The position numbers were made by a program, and so were the translations under genes. The notes beneath the pieces are model-generated. The model saw only the letters and a program-made list of their open reading frames with translations, did no database searches and was not told the DNA's origin. From positions 1 through 63,912 of the forward strand of contig DGXE01000004.1 in assembly GCA_002395525.1 (NCBI GenBank): a DNA stretch of 63,912 nt, read 5' to 3'. This stretch comes from Ruminococcus sp. UBA4240 (GTDB lineage Bacteria; Bacillota; Clostridia; Oscillospirales; Ruminococcaceae). This document shows positions 8,075 through 15,909 of this stretch, one piece after another (within the stretch, counting starts at the first letter, position 1; each line of letters opens with the position of its first letter).

Positions 8075-9556
8075 TTGAATGAGCTTAGAAAGAAAAGATC
8101 CCTGCACCCTGTAAGGGACTACTTCCGGTCGGTGTTCAACATCAACGACGACATGATGACCTACGATGAGATCGAGGCCATGATGGAGGAGAACACTGTT
8201 ATCCACGGGCCTAATATGTGGGTGCTGATGATGTCCGCCATAATCGCATCCATAGGGCTCAACGTCAATTCCACCGCTGTTATCATAGGTGCTATGCTGG
8301 TGTCCCCCCTGATGAGTGGTATCATGACTATGGGCTATTCCCTTGCGGTAAGGGACTTGGAGCTGCTGCGCCGTGCCTTTGTGCGCTTTGCCACACAGGT
8401 GATAATCGCTCTTGCGACCGCAACTCTGTACTTTTTCATCTCACCACTGTCCACACCCACGTCGGAGATGATAGCCCGCACAAGCCCCACCATATGGGAT
8501 GTGGGCATTGCCACCACAGGCGGCATCGCAGGGGCTATCGGCAACACACGGAACAAGAAGAGCAACGTTATACCGGGGGTCGCCATTGCAACAGCCCTTA
8601 TGCCCCCTCTGTGCACCGCAGGCTATGGCATTGCCAACAGGCAGTGGAACTTCTTTGCCGGCGGATTTTACCTGTTTATCATCAATATGCTGTTCATAGG
8701 GCTTTCCTCCATGATAGTGATGATGATACTCAATGTGCCTGTCCATAAGGCCATGGATCCCAAGAAGCAGCGTGTGATGAACAGGGTCATATTCCTTATC
8801 GTGGTCATAGTTGCGGCGCCCAGCGTGTACATAGGCGGTTCTACCGTGGCTGATTCCATTACGGATGCCCATGTGCAGGAATATGTGTCAAAGGAATTTG
8901 CCTTCCCGGAGACACAGGTGGTGAAAAGCTCCTACGACAAGGCATCAAAGGAGATATCCGTTTCTCTTGTGGGGGCATCCCTCAGCGATGAAACTCTGAG
9001 ACTTCTGGAGGAATCCCTCGGCAACTACAATCTCTCCGATTACAGTCTGCGTGTTACCCAGAGCCTTACCTCAAAGGGCATCACCGAGGAGGAGTTCTAC
9101 ACTCTGTTCGGTGAGGCGGAGGCAAATGCGGACGATACAAGACTCAATGCCTACATACAGCAGGCGACTATCAATGAGCTGAATGCGGACATAGAGGAAA
9201 GGGATGCCGAGATAAGCGGCTTGAAGGCAGAGCTTGCGGCATATGAGACGGAGAAGGCTTCCATCCCCGATTTTAAAGGCATAGCGCAGAAGGCGCAGGA
9301 AATATTCGACAGCATTGATGATGTGTACTGCGGCACCACCACCGGCGAGGACGGAGATACGGCGGTGCTAACAGCAAGGCTGCTGCGGGACATAACACCG
9401 GAGGAGCTGCGGATAATGCAGAGCTGGCTGTCCGAGGAGACAGGGTATACCGAGGTGCGGATATACTTTCACAGCGCAGGAGGCTTAGATGAGCAGCTCC
9501 CCGCAGCGGAGGGTACGGATGAGGCTCTGACGGAAGAGGAGGAGCCTGCTGTTTAA
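8075..9556 (+). CDS. DUF389 membrane protein
   Basis: Integral membrane protein of 493 aa. The N-terminal half contains the conserved DUF389 core: NVNSTAVIIGAMLVSPLMS, then a glycine-rich helix (ATTGGIAGAIGNTRN) and PGVAIATALMPPLCTAGYG, with about six membrane spans between residues 45 and 255. The C-terminal half is soluble, with a coiled-coil stretch at about 350-395. The family has no settled function. The start is TTG at 8075, with AGAGGGA about 6 nt upstream; no ATG fits this frame. It sits 13 nt after the chemoreceptor, so the two are probably co-transcribed, which hints that the membrane protein may feed a signal to the receptor or share its regulation. Confidence 0.85.
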   Translation: MNELRKKRSLHPVRDYFRSVFNINDDMMTYDEIEAMMEENTVIHGPNMWVLMMSAIIASIGLNVNSTAVIIGAMLVSPLMSGIMTMGYSLAVRDLELLRRAFVRFATQVIIALATATLYFFISPLSTPTSEMIARTSPTIWDVGIATTGGIAGAIGNTRNKKSNVIPGVAIATALMPPLCTAGYGIANRQWNFFAGGFYLFIINMLFIGLSSMIVMMILNVPVHKAMDPKKQRVMNRVIFLIVVIVAAPSVYIGGSTVADSITDAHVQEYVSKEFAFPETQVVKSSYDKASKEISVSLVGASLSDETLRLLEESLGNYNLSDYSLRVTQSLTSKGITEEEFYTLFGEAEANADDTRLNAYIQQATINELNADIEERDAEISGLKAELAAYETEKASIPDFKGIAQKAQEIFDSIDDVYCGTTTGEDGDTAVLTARLLRDITPEELRIMQSWLSEETGYTEVRIYFHSAGGLDEQLPAAEGTDEALTEEEEPAV

Positions 9557-9629
9557 GTGAGAAAAGGGCGAACAGCTCCGCTTTGAAACAAAGAATACTT
9601 TGCAAAGTGGATACTACGGAGGTGACAGT

Positions 9630-10955
9630 ATGAAGAACTTCAGAATGACCCCGATGCTGCTTGCATTCATGCTTATGTGCGGCTGCTCTCTGCAAAGGGA
9701 GGAGGAGGATGCTCCTGTCCAGACCGCTGCGGAGATCTCACCGGGAACGACCGCTTCCGAAACGGCTTCCGCTTTCATTGAGGAAGTGTCTGCTATGCCC
9801 GAAACAGCGGGTGCGACAGAAACTGCATATGATGAGGACGGAGGGCTGTGGTACTATGATGACAGCGGTGCCTGGACATACGACGAGGACGGGATGTGGT
9901 ACATAGACAACGACGGCAATGTGTGGCTCACGGACAATGAGGGGAATGTGGAATACTTAGGCGGCGATGATTTAGGCGATCTTGTGGATCACGGCGATTA
10001 CAGCGATGAGTTGGAGGGATCTGCCGAATGGGATGACGGCACACAGGCAGCACCCAAGGGAAATGACAGCGGTTTTTCTCCAGGCTCAGGGTATCAGCTC
10101 AGGGAGGCAAAGTGGACGCAGGTAAACTGGACCACATTTGAATGTCCCTACTTTACGTTGAAGGTGCCCGAGGGCTGGGAGGTCACCTGGGACGGCAATT
10201 CCGAGAACCTTATGTGGACAGCACAGTCAAGGTATGACTATGTGGGCATCCAGAACATCGCCCACGGCTATGCCGCAAAGGATCCCAATGCCATGACCGC
10301 CCAGACCACTGCCTTTACCATGACCGACGGTACAGTGGAGGAGTTTTTCAAAAAGAACTACGAGCCTACCACAGATTATTTCAATATAGTATCTTCGGTA
10401 GTGCCGGGGGATCTTTCGCAGCTTCAGGAGGCACGTCCCTCAGCCTACATAAATGACTACCGCTCCCTTTTTGCCTATTTTCGTCAGGACGGTGTGGATG
10501 CCGAGGGGGGTTTTTCCGCAATAGTGGTGTACACCGATCCTATCGTGATACGGGGATATGACAACAACCCCTGGGAGATAGACTGTATCCTGGCAAAGTG
10601 GGCGCCAGAGGGTGAACTGGTGAACTGGGCTGATGTGCTCAGCACCGTGGCAGGCTCCTTTACCTATACCCAGTATTTCGGGGATGAGTGGCTCAACATC
10701 GCAAGGCAGTCCACAGACGGCAGAGACCCTGTAATGGAGGCCTTTGAGGAAAGAGACAGGTCCGATACCATCATACAGGAAAAGCGGTCGGATATGATAG
10801 GGGAATATGAGCGTGTCTATGACAACGAGACAGGGAAGATATACAGGGCATATGACGGCTTCCTTGACGACATGGGCGACCAGAGCAGATATACCTCCAT
10901 TACGGACGACCAGTATGCCGACGGCTACAGCGGCTGGATAGACAAGCTCTCATAG
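9630..10955 (+). CDS. Lipoprotein with acidic-aromatic repeats
   Basis: Predicted lipoprotein of 441 aa. The first 20 residues form a signal peptide ending in a lipobox-like MCGC. A Ser/Thr/Glu-rich linker leads to a repeated acidic-aromatic section at about residues 68-110, with units such as YDEDGGLWYYDD, YDEDGMWYIDN and DNEGNVEYLG, reminiscent in spacing of cell-wall-binding repeats but not a clear match to them. The C-terminal half contains YFTLKVPEGWEV and looks like a folded extracellular domain. GGAGGTG precedes ATG 9630. It is 73 nt after the DUF389 gene and may be the last gene of that transcript. I do not recognise a function. Confidence 0.7.
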   Translation: MKNFRMTPMLLAFMLMCGCSLQREEEDAPVQTAAEISPGTTASETASAFIEEVSAMPETAGATETAYDEDGGLWYYDDSGAWTYDEDGMWYIDNDGNVWLTDNEGNVEYLGGDDLGDLVDHGDYSDELEGSAEWDDGTQAAPKGNDSGFSPGSGYQLREAKWTQVNWTTFECPYFTLKVPEGWEVTWDGNSENLMWTAQSRYDYVGIQNIAHGYAAKDPNAMTAQTTAFTMTDGTVEEFFKKNYEPTTDYFNIVSSVVPGDLSQLQEARPSAYINDYRSLFAYFRQDGVDAEGGFSAIVVYTDPIVIRGYDNNPWEIDCILAKWAPEGELVNWADVLSTVAGSFTYTQYFGDEWLNIARQSTDGRDPVMEAFEERDRSDTIIQEKRSDMIGEYERVYDNETGKIYRAYDGFLDDMGDQSRYTSITDDQYADGYSGWIDKLS

Positions 10956-10992
10956 CTTTCACAAAAAAGCGGAAAACGAGAATAAAGATGAA

Positions 10993-11027
10993 CAAAGCAG
11001 TCTGTACGGTGTGTGCAGACTGCTTTG
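10993..11027 (-). terminator. Hairpin after the VWA gene tail copies
   Basis: A perfect 12-bp stem (10993-11004 with 11016-11027) and an 11-nt loop. On the minus strand it is followed by a T-rich stretch, so it probably ends the VWA transcript; it may also stop the plus-strand lipoprotein transcript. Confidence 0.6.
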
Positions 11028-11041
11028 CTGTTGGTATAGGG

Positions 11042-11175
11042 CTATCTTGAAGTGTTGTGGTTGGTTATCTCCGGCGTAAGACGGAGATCAGGCTATCTTG
11101 ATGCATTGTCAGCAGCTATCTCCGGCGGAGACGGAGATCAAACTATCTGGATGCATTGTCAGCAGTTATCTCCGC
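11042..11175 (-). repeat. Tandem copies of the VWA gene 3' end
   Basis: The last 30 or so bases of the VWA gene, including its stop codon (11143-11175), are followed downstream by a close copy at 11093-11142 and a more diverged one at 11042-11092, period 50-51 bp. Each copy keeps the pattern ATAxCTGCTGACAATGCATC or a relative of it and an inverted repeat ATCTCCG/CGGAGAT. The copies lie between the stop codon and the hairpin at 10993-11027. Confidence 0.8.
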
Positions 11176-11784
11176 ACACCAATCGCCGGCTATCTTCATG
11201 TTCTTCCTGCTGCACGCCACAGCACGGCCGACTGAGGCAAAGAGCGCCTTTGTGCCAATTGCATCGGAGTGGTAGCCCACTGCCAGTTTTTCATCCATGC
11301 CGTAGGACTTTGCAGTCTCCACTGCATCAATGTTGGCACCTATGAAGAGGAATTCCCAGCCCTTCTTCTCCCGCTTCTTCTCCACCATTTTCTTCACCTT
11401 GTCGGAGGTGTAGATGTGGCTTGCGTTCTCCATTCCGTCGGTGGTGATGACAAACATTGTCCTTTCGGGAACATCCTCCCTGCGGGCGTACTTGTGGATA
11501 TTCCCTATGTGGTGGATGGCTCCCCCAAGGGCATCTATGAGGGCGGTGGAGCCCCGCACGGAGTAGTCCTCATCGGTCATGGGGCGCACAGCTTCAAGGG
11601 GCACCCTGTCGTAAAGCACTTTTGTCTCATGGTCGAAAAGCACCACGGAAACATAGCAGTCTCCCTTCTCCTTCTTCTGCTTTTCGATAAGGGAGTTAAA
11701 GCCCCCTATGGTGTCCTTTTCCAGTCCGCCCATGGAACCGCTCCTGTCCAGCAGGAATACTATCTCGGTAATGTTGTTTTTCAT
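11143..11784 (-). CDS. VWA-domain protein (TerY-like)
   Basis: A 213-residue single von Willebrand factor A domain. The metal-ion-dependent adhesion site is visible: DRSGSMGG near the N-terminus, a later threonine in RGSTALIDALG, and an aspartate in TTDGMENAS. There is no signal peptide, so it acts in the cytoplasm, like the TerY-type VWA proteins that mediate protein contacts. ATG 11784 follows AAGGAGG. The gene stands alone, divergent from the APH-like gene, so its partner is not obvious. Its 3' end is duplicated in tandem just after the stop codon. Confidence 0.85.
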   Translation of the reverse strand: MKNNITEIVFLLDRSGSMGGLEKDTIGGFNSLIEKQKKEKGDCYVSVVLFDHETKVLYDRVPLEAVRPMTDEDYSVRGSTALIDALGGAIHHIGNIHKYARREDVPERTMFVITTDGMENASHIYTSDKVKKMVEKKREKKGWEFLFIGANIDAVETAKSYGMDEKLAVGYHSDAIGTKALFASVGRAVACSRKNMKIAGDWCAEITADNASR

Positions 11785-11928
11785 AATGTACCTCCTTGTG
11801 TGGTGTGTGTTTCTTACTGTGATACTATAATAACACAGGGAGGCGGGTTTGTGGTCGTTTTGCGGGCGACATTTAAGAAAAAAGCCCTCTGAGGGGGAAA
11901 GTGCGATAATGATATAGATCATTTGAGC

Positions 11929-11970
11929 CATAGTATTTCTTATTTACGGTCAGAAGTACTATGGCGTTTC
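11929..11970. repeat. Hairpin repeat, copy 2
   Basis: Inverted copy of the palindrome at 1-45: the same stem (GCCATAGTA..TTCT / AGAA.TACTATGGC) with a different loop. It sits directly upstream of the promoter of the APH-like gene and downstream of nothing on that strand, so a plain terminator role is not obvious here. Confidence 0.6.
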
Positions 11971-11972
11971 TA

Positions 11973-12001
11973 TTGACAGCGCAGAGCTCCTATGCTATAA
12001 T
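11973..12001 (+). promoter_or_regulatory. Promoter of the APH-like gene
   Basis: TTGACA (11973-11978), 17 bp, TATAAT (11996-12001), with extended -10 TGC. It begins 3 bp after the hairpin repeat. Confidence 0.85.
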
Positions 12002-12040
12002 TGAGACCAATATAAACATGAATTTCTTTGGTGATGTATA

Positions 12041-13078
12041 ATGGAGATAATGAACAGACCCGACAGCAATACGATAAAAATATTCAGAGCGTTCTTTGAC
12101 GGAACTCCCGTTTCAGTACATACGATCAATACAAGCAGAGGAGAAGACGACTTCCGTGAAACTCTTCTGATCGGGACCGAAACTGGCGTAAAAGCTGTTA
12201 TAAAGCTATCGGATAATGATTTTACCGATCCGGAGAGGATCGGAATGTGGCAAAAAACGATCGAAGAATACCTTGCCCTCGGTTATTACTGCCCAAAGAT
12301 CATATGCGATAAAAACGGCGGCTTTCCGATCGTTTCGTATAAAGGACACAACTGTACGGCCTATGCTGAGGAATACTCACTTTTTTCTCCCATAGAGGAC
12401 AGAACCGATAACGAAGACAGCTATGACCGTGCCGTATACGACCGGTGCATACCGGATATCTGGAAAATGACTGCGAAGATCGCTTCATTACATCTTGATC
12501 ATACCGATATACCTTCCGGTTACTGCTTGTTTGATACCTTCTGCCCAAGCGATAAAACAGATGAGGTACTTGAAAATGCCCTGAACTGGAAGCAGTATGC
12601 CGAAACGCTTCCCTGTATGTTTGCAGATCAGGTGCAAAGAATATGGAAACTGTGGACAGAAAACCGAAGCAAGCTGGAGAGCGTATATCATGAACTGCCA
12701 ACATCAGTTTTTCAGGCAGACCTTAATCCAAGCAATCTTCTAATTGATAAAGACGGCAGATTTGTCGGAGTCTGCGATTTTAACCTGTGCGGAAAAGATG
12801 TCTTTCTGAATTATCTTATGCGTGAGAACTTTGATACCGATTTTGAAAAAGAGATCGGTATGATATGTGAGATGCTAAAGGTCTCAAGGGAGCATTATCA
12901 TTTCTCGGATCGGGAAAAGGTATCGGCTTTGATGATCTACAGGTGCTTAAAGCCGCTTTGGTATAACAAGCTCATTCACTTAAAGGAACTGGGGTCAGAC
13001 CAAAAGGCGATCGGTGCATTTCTTGATAAGACCGAGAATTATCTTACCCGGTATATTGATTTCAAAACATATATGTAA
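12041..13078 (+). CDS. Aminoglycoside phosphotransferase-like protein
   Basis: A 345-residue protein with the C-terminal catalytic signature of the APH/choline kinase fold: FQADLNPSNLLID (in place of the usual HGDxxxxN) followed by GVCDFNLCG (the metal-binding D of the IDF motif). The catalytic Asp and the Asn are present but the preceding His is Gln. The N-terminal half has a lysine in AVIKL typical of the ATP site. The substrate cannot be read; resistance is only one option, and sugar or choline kinases share the fold. It is more AT-rich than its neighbours, has its own consensus promoter, and is bounded by hairpins, so it may be an insertion. ATG 12041 is taken; ATG 12050 is an alternative. 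Confidence 0.65.
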   Translation: MEIMNRPDSNTIKIFRAFFDGTPVSVHTINTSRGEDDFRETLLIGTETGVKAVIKLSDNDFTDPERIGMWQKTIEEYLALGYYCPKIICDKNGGFPIVSYKGHNCTAYAEEYSLFSPIEDRTDNEDSYDRAVYDRCIPDIWKMTAKIASLHLDHTDIPSGYCLFDTFCPSDKTDEVLENALNWKQYAETLPCMFADQVQRIWKLWTENRSKLESVYHELPTSVFQADLNPSNLLIDKDGRFVGVCDFNLCGKDVFLNYLMRENFDTDFEKEIGMICEMLKVSREHYHFSDREKVSALMIYRCLKPLWYNKLIHLKELGSDQKAIGAFLDKTENYLTRYIDFKTYM

Positions 13079-13107
13079 TGAAATCCCGATCTATCTTAAT
13101 GAGCATA

Positions 13108-13144
13108 CAAAAAAGCCCCGGAGTAATTTTAAATGCTTCGGGGC
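13108..13144 (-). terminator. Terminator of the chemotaxis operon
   Basis: GCCCCGGAG (13115-13123) pairs with CTTCGGGGC (13136-13144) with one G-U pair. On the minus strand the stem is followed by six T, so it ends the transcript that runs cheA to cheW and then through the cheW tail copies. It lies just after the stop of the convergent APH-like gene and is followed at 13147-13165 by the AAAACTTCTATATGAGTAC motif shared with 46-64. Confidence 0.8.
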
Positions 13145-13225
13145 GAAAAACTTCTATATGAGTACCGAGCTAACCTCAGAGGGGTGCATTATCTCTCAAA
13201 CAGAGCCATTAGTGGTGGGAGATGT

Positions 13226-13645
13226 CAGTGCTCACTCCACCTTGAAGTCCTCTCTCATGGCATCCGGGTCGAGGATGAAGACAATCTGCCCTGCAGCAAC
13301 GCCACCCCTGCTATGTATCCTTTGGGGTTGATGATGGCAGGTGCCTTTCGTATCAGCTCCGGAGAGGTGCTCCTGCTGCTCTGTCTGCTGCAAAGCCGAT
13401 AGCTTTACCTGCGGTAAAGCTGGGCAGTGCTCACTCCACCTTGAAATCCTCCCGCAGGGCATCCGGGTCGAGGATGAAGACAATCTGTCCTGCAGCAACG
13501 CCACCCCTGCGATGTACCCTTTGGGGTTGATGATGGCAGGTGCCTTTCGTATCAGCTCCGGGGAGGTGCTCTTGCTACCCTGTCTGCTGCAAAGCCGATG
13601 GCTTTACCAACGGTAAAGCTGCTTTTGATGTTGTCAGAGGGCGGA
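13226..13645 (-). repeat. Two decayed copies of the cheW 3' end
   Basis: Copies at about 13226-13424 and 13425-13645 repeat the last 170 bases or so of the intact cheW (its matching part begins at 13656). Both share features absent from the intact gene: a 1-nt deletion that breaks the frame, and a tail coding REDFKVE then TGA instead of REDFKVN then TAA. Both end in a palindrome, GCTTTACC / GGTAAAGC. They lie between the cheW stop and the operon terminator, so they are part of the 3' untranslated region and cannot be translated as a CheW domain. Confidence 0.85.
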
Positions 13646-13647
13646 GG

Positions 13648-14073
13648 TTAGTTTACCTTGAAATCCTCCCGCAGGGCATCCGGGTCGAGGATGAATACTA
13701 TCTGTCCGCAGCACTTGGCTACCCCTGCAATGTATCCTTTGGGGTTGATGATGGCAGGTGCCTTTCGTATCAGCTCCGGGGAGGCGCTCTCCACGCTGCT
13801 TACCCTGTCGGCGGCAAAGCCGATGGCGCCGTCTTCGTATTCCACAAGAATTACAGTGGGGCGCTCCTTGAAGGGGGAAAGGCCGAACCGCTCCCGCAGG
13901 TCGAGCACCGGTATCACCTCGTCACGGAGATGAATGATGCCGAGGGTGGACTTGTCCGCCCCTGCCACGGGGATGATGTCATTCCCGCTGTTGATTATCT
14001 CACGGACACGGTCTATGCCCAGGGCGTATTTCTGCTCTTCAATCTCAAAAGAAAGATACTCCTTCTCATCCAT
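13648..14073 (-). CDS. cheW: CheW coupling protein (last gene of the operon)
   Basis: A 141-residue single CheW domain, which links receptors to CheA. Typical elements are YLSFEIEEQKYALGI at the N-terminus, IIHLRDEVIPVLDLRERFG in the middle and AIGFAADRVSSV later. Its start overlaps the cheB stop (TGATG), so the two are translationally coupled. It ends in REDFKVN. Its 3' end is repeated twice downstream in decayed form. It differs clearly from the other cheW at 15910, so the operon codes two non-redundant couplers. Confidence 0.93.
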   Translation of the reverse strand: MDEKEYLSFEIEEQKYALGIDRVREIINSGNDIIPVAGADKSTLGIIHLRDEVIPVLDLRERFGLSPFKERPTVILVEYEDGAIGFAADRVSSVESASPELIRKAPAIINPKGYIAGVAKCCGQIVFILDPDALREDFKVN

Positions 14074-15062
14074 CAGAATACATCTCCTCTCATCCTCTGC
14101 CGCAATGCAGCCCCTATGCCGTCAAGGGGGAATACATCACAGGCAGCCCCTATCCTCTGTGCTTCCATGGGCATACCGAACACGGCGGATGTTTCCTTGT
14201 CCTGGCATATGGTGTAGGCTCCCCGCTTTTTCATCATCAGCATACCGTGGGCGCCGTCATAGCCCATTCCCGTGAGCAGCACCCCCGCAGCGTGACTTCC
14301 TGCGCACAGGGCGGCACTCTGGAACATCACATCCACCGAGGGGCAGTGGCCGCTTACCTTGCAGCCGCTGCGGCTTGTGACGTAGTAGCCCTCCCTGTCC
14401 CTGTGAAGCTCCATGTGCCTGCCCCCCATGGCGACCACAGCCTGTCCTCTGCCGATATACATTCCGTCTGAGGCCTCGCTCACACGGAGGGGAGTGGTCT
14501 TGTCCAGCCTTTTTGCGTACATGGAGGTAAAGCCCGGGGGCATATGCTGTGTGATGATAACTGGGGGACAGCTTTCGTCAAGAGCCTGCAAAACAGCCTC
14601 TATGGCATCTGTGCCCCCTGTGGAGGCGCCTATGGCGATGACCTCCACGCCCCCCTGTGAGTACACGGGAATGTCGGCGGCAGTTCCGGTGCAGTAAGGG
14701 ACTATCAGCCTTTTAAGCTGTTCGTTAAGGGCAGCGGGGAACTCTTTGTCATCGGGGAAGCCGAAGGTGATGTATGCATCAAATCCGTTGGCAGCGGCGG
14801 CAGTCCTTGACATGAGGGATGTACCCACAAGCAGGGCGGGCACCCGCAGCAGCTCCAGAGCCGCCAGAAACTCCGCCGAGCTTATGCCCGTGCGAATTGC
14901 CGTGTCATCTATGATACAGGCGGCAGGTGTCCTTCTGGTGATGAACCCCAGCCCCTGCTCCGTGTTCGGCACATCGTGGAAGAAGTAGGGGTTGTCCTTT
15001 TCGAGCATCATGATCTGTTCGATGAGCCTGCCCGAGGAGGTCACTGCAAGAATATTGAGCAT
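14073..15062 (-). CDS. cheB: CheB methylesterase with degenerate receiver domain
   Basis: Chemoreceptor glutamate methylesterase/deamidase of 329 aa. The C-terminal domain has the catalytic Ser in GASTGG, His in ITQHMPPGF and Asp in GMGYDG. The N-terminal 120 residues have receiver-like size and pattern, but the acidic pair near the N-terminus is missing (ILAVTSSGR where VVDDS is expected), and the conserved lysine is absent (YITFGFP where a KP is expected); an Asp pair remains in IIDD. Control by phosphorylation is therefore doubtful. ATG 15062 is chosen because GGAGGA lies between it and an upstream in-frame TTG. Confidence 0.9.
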   Translation of the reverse strand: MLNILAVTSSGRLIEQIMMLEKDNPYFFHDVPNTEQGLGFITRRTPAACIIDDTAIRTGISSAEFLAALELLRVPALLVGTSLMSRTAAAANGFDAYITFGFPDDKEFPAALNEQLKRLIVPYCTGTAADIPVYSQGGVEVIAIGASTGGTDAIEAVLQALDESCPPVIITQHMPPGFTSMYAKRLDKTTPLRVSEASDGMYIGRGQAVVAMGGRHMELHRDREGYYVTSRSGCKVSGHCPSVDVMFQSAALCAGSHAAGVLLTGMGYDGAHGMLMMKKRGAYTICQDKETSAVFGMPMEAQRIGAACDVFPLDGIGAALRQRMRGDVF

Positions 15063-15094
15063 GGCAGAATCCTCCTCCAAAGGTCGTCAGAGGG

Positions 15095-15898
15095 CTATCT
15101 GACAAATACCGCAGGCTGAACATAGCGGTAGCCCGTCATGGATGTGACGTTCTCCGCATGGCCTGTGAACAGATAGCCGCCCTCTTTTGTACAGCTGTAA
15201 AACCGTGACACAAGAGCATTTTTTGTATCACTGTCGAAATAGATCATCACATTGCGGCATGAGATAAGGTCAAAGGGCTTCTTGTACTCGATCTCATCCA
15301 TGAGATTGAACCGCCTGAACACCACCTGTGAGCGTATCCTGTCGCATATGCGCCAGTGCTCCTCGTCCACACGGCAGAAGTACCTGTCTATCCACTCCGC
15401 CGAAAGATTTTCAAGGGACTGCGCCTCATATATGCCCTCTCTTGCGGCGGTGAGGCAGTCCGTGTCGATGTCCGTGGCAAGGATGGTAGCATCCCAGGCG
15501 TGCTTTTTGGCCCCGAAGTAGTCATCTATGACCATAGCCATAGTATATGGCTCCTGACCTGTGGAGCAGCCTGCGCTCCATATGCGCAGATCCCTGTCGG
15601 TGACGTTTTCCTCTACCTCCGGCAGAAATACGTTCTTCATAAACGCAAAGTGCTCCGGCTCCCTCATAAAGAAGGTGTGGTTGGTGGTAAGGCGGTTGAC
15701 CATGCGGGCAGTTTCCCGCCCCGTGGGATCCGCAAGGGCATCGTCAATGTAGGAGGAAAAATCCTCGTAGCCCTTTTTCCTCAGCTCCGATGAAAGCCTG
15801 CCCTCCACCAGCATCCGCTTCTTATCAAGGTTTATGCCGTAGCCGTTCCTGATAAATTCTACCAGCCGCCCAAAATCCCTGTCCTCAAGCTTTGGCAC
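15095..15898 (-). CDS. cheR: CheR chemoreceptor methyltransferase
   Basis: SAM-dependent methyltransferase of 267 aa that methylates receptor glutamates. The N-terminal helical domain is followed by NHTFFMREPEHF, the SAM-binding motif IWSAGCSTGQEPYTMAM, and the late motif DLISCRNVMIYF. The start is GTG 15898 with GGTGAT just upstream; no in-frame ATG is near. It lies 11 nt after the upstream cheW and 32 nt before cheB, an order that puts the opposing enzymes CheR and CheB side by side. Confidence 0.95.
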   Translation of the reverse strand: MPKLEDRDFGRLVEFIRNGYGINLDKKRMLVEGRLSSELRKKGYEDFSSYIDDALADPTGRETARMVNRLTTNHTFFMREPEHFAFMKNVFLPEVEENVTDRDLRIWSAGCSTGQEPYTMAMVIDDYFGAKKHAWDATILATDIDTDCLTAAREGIYEAQSLENLSAEWIDRYFCRVDEEHWRICDRIRSQVVFRRFNLMDEIEYKKPFDLISCRNVMIYFDSDTKNALVSRFYSCTKEGGYLFTGHAENVTSMTGYRYVQPAVFVR

Positions 15899-15909
15899 AT
15901 TATCACCGC

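Noticed and set aside
13226..13645. CRISPR array
   Set aside because: Units are about 200 bp, similar along most of their length to cheW, without short repeats and unique spacers, and no cas genes are present.
13226..14073. Diversity-generating retroelement with cheW as target and the tail copies as template
   Set aside because: Differences between the copies are not concentrated at adenines of one copy, include shared indels, and no reverse transcriptase gene is in the window.
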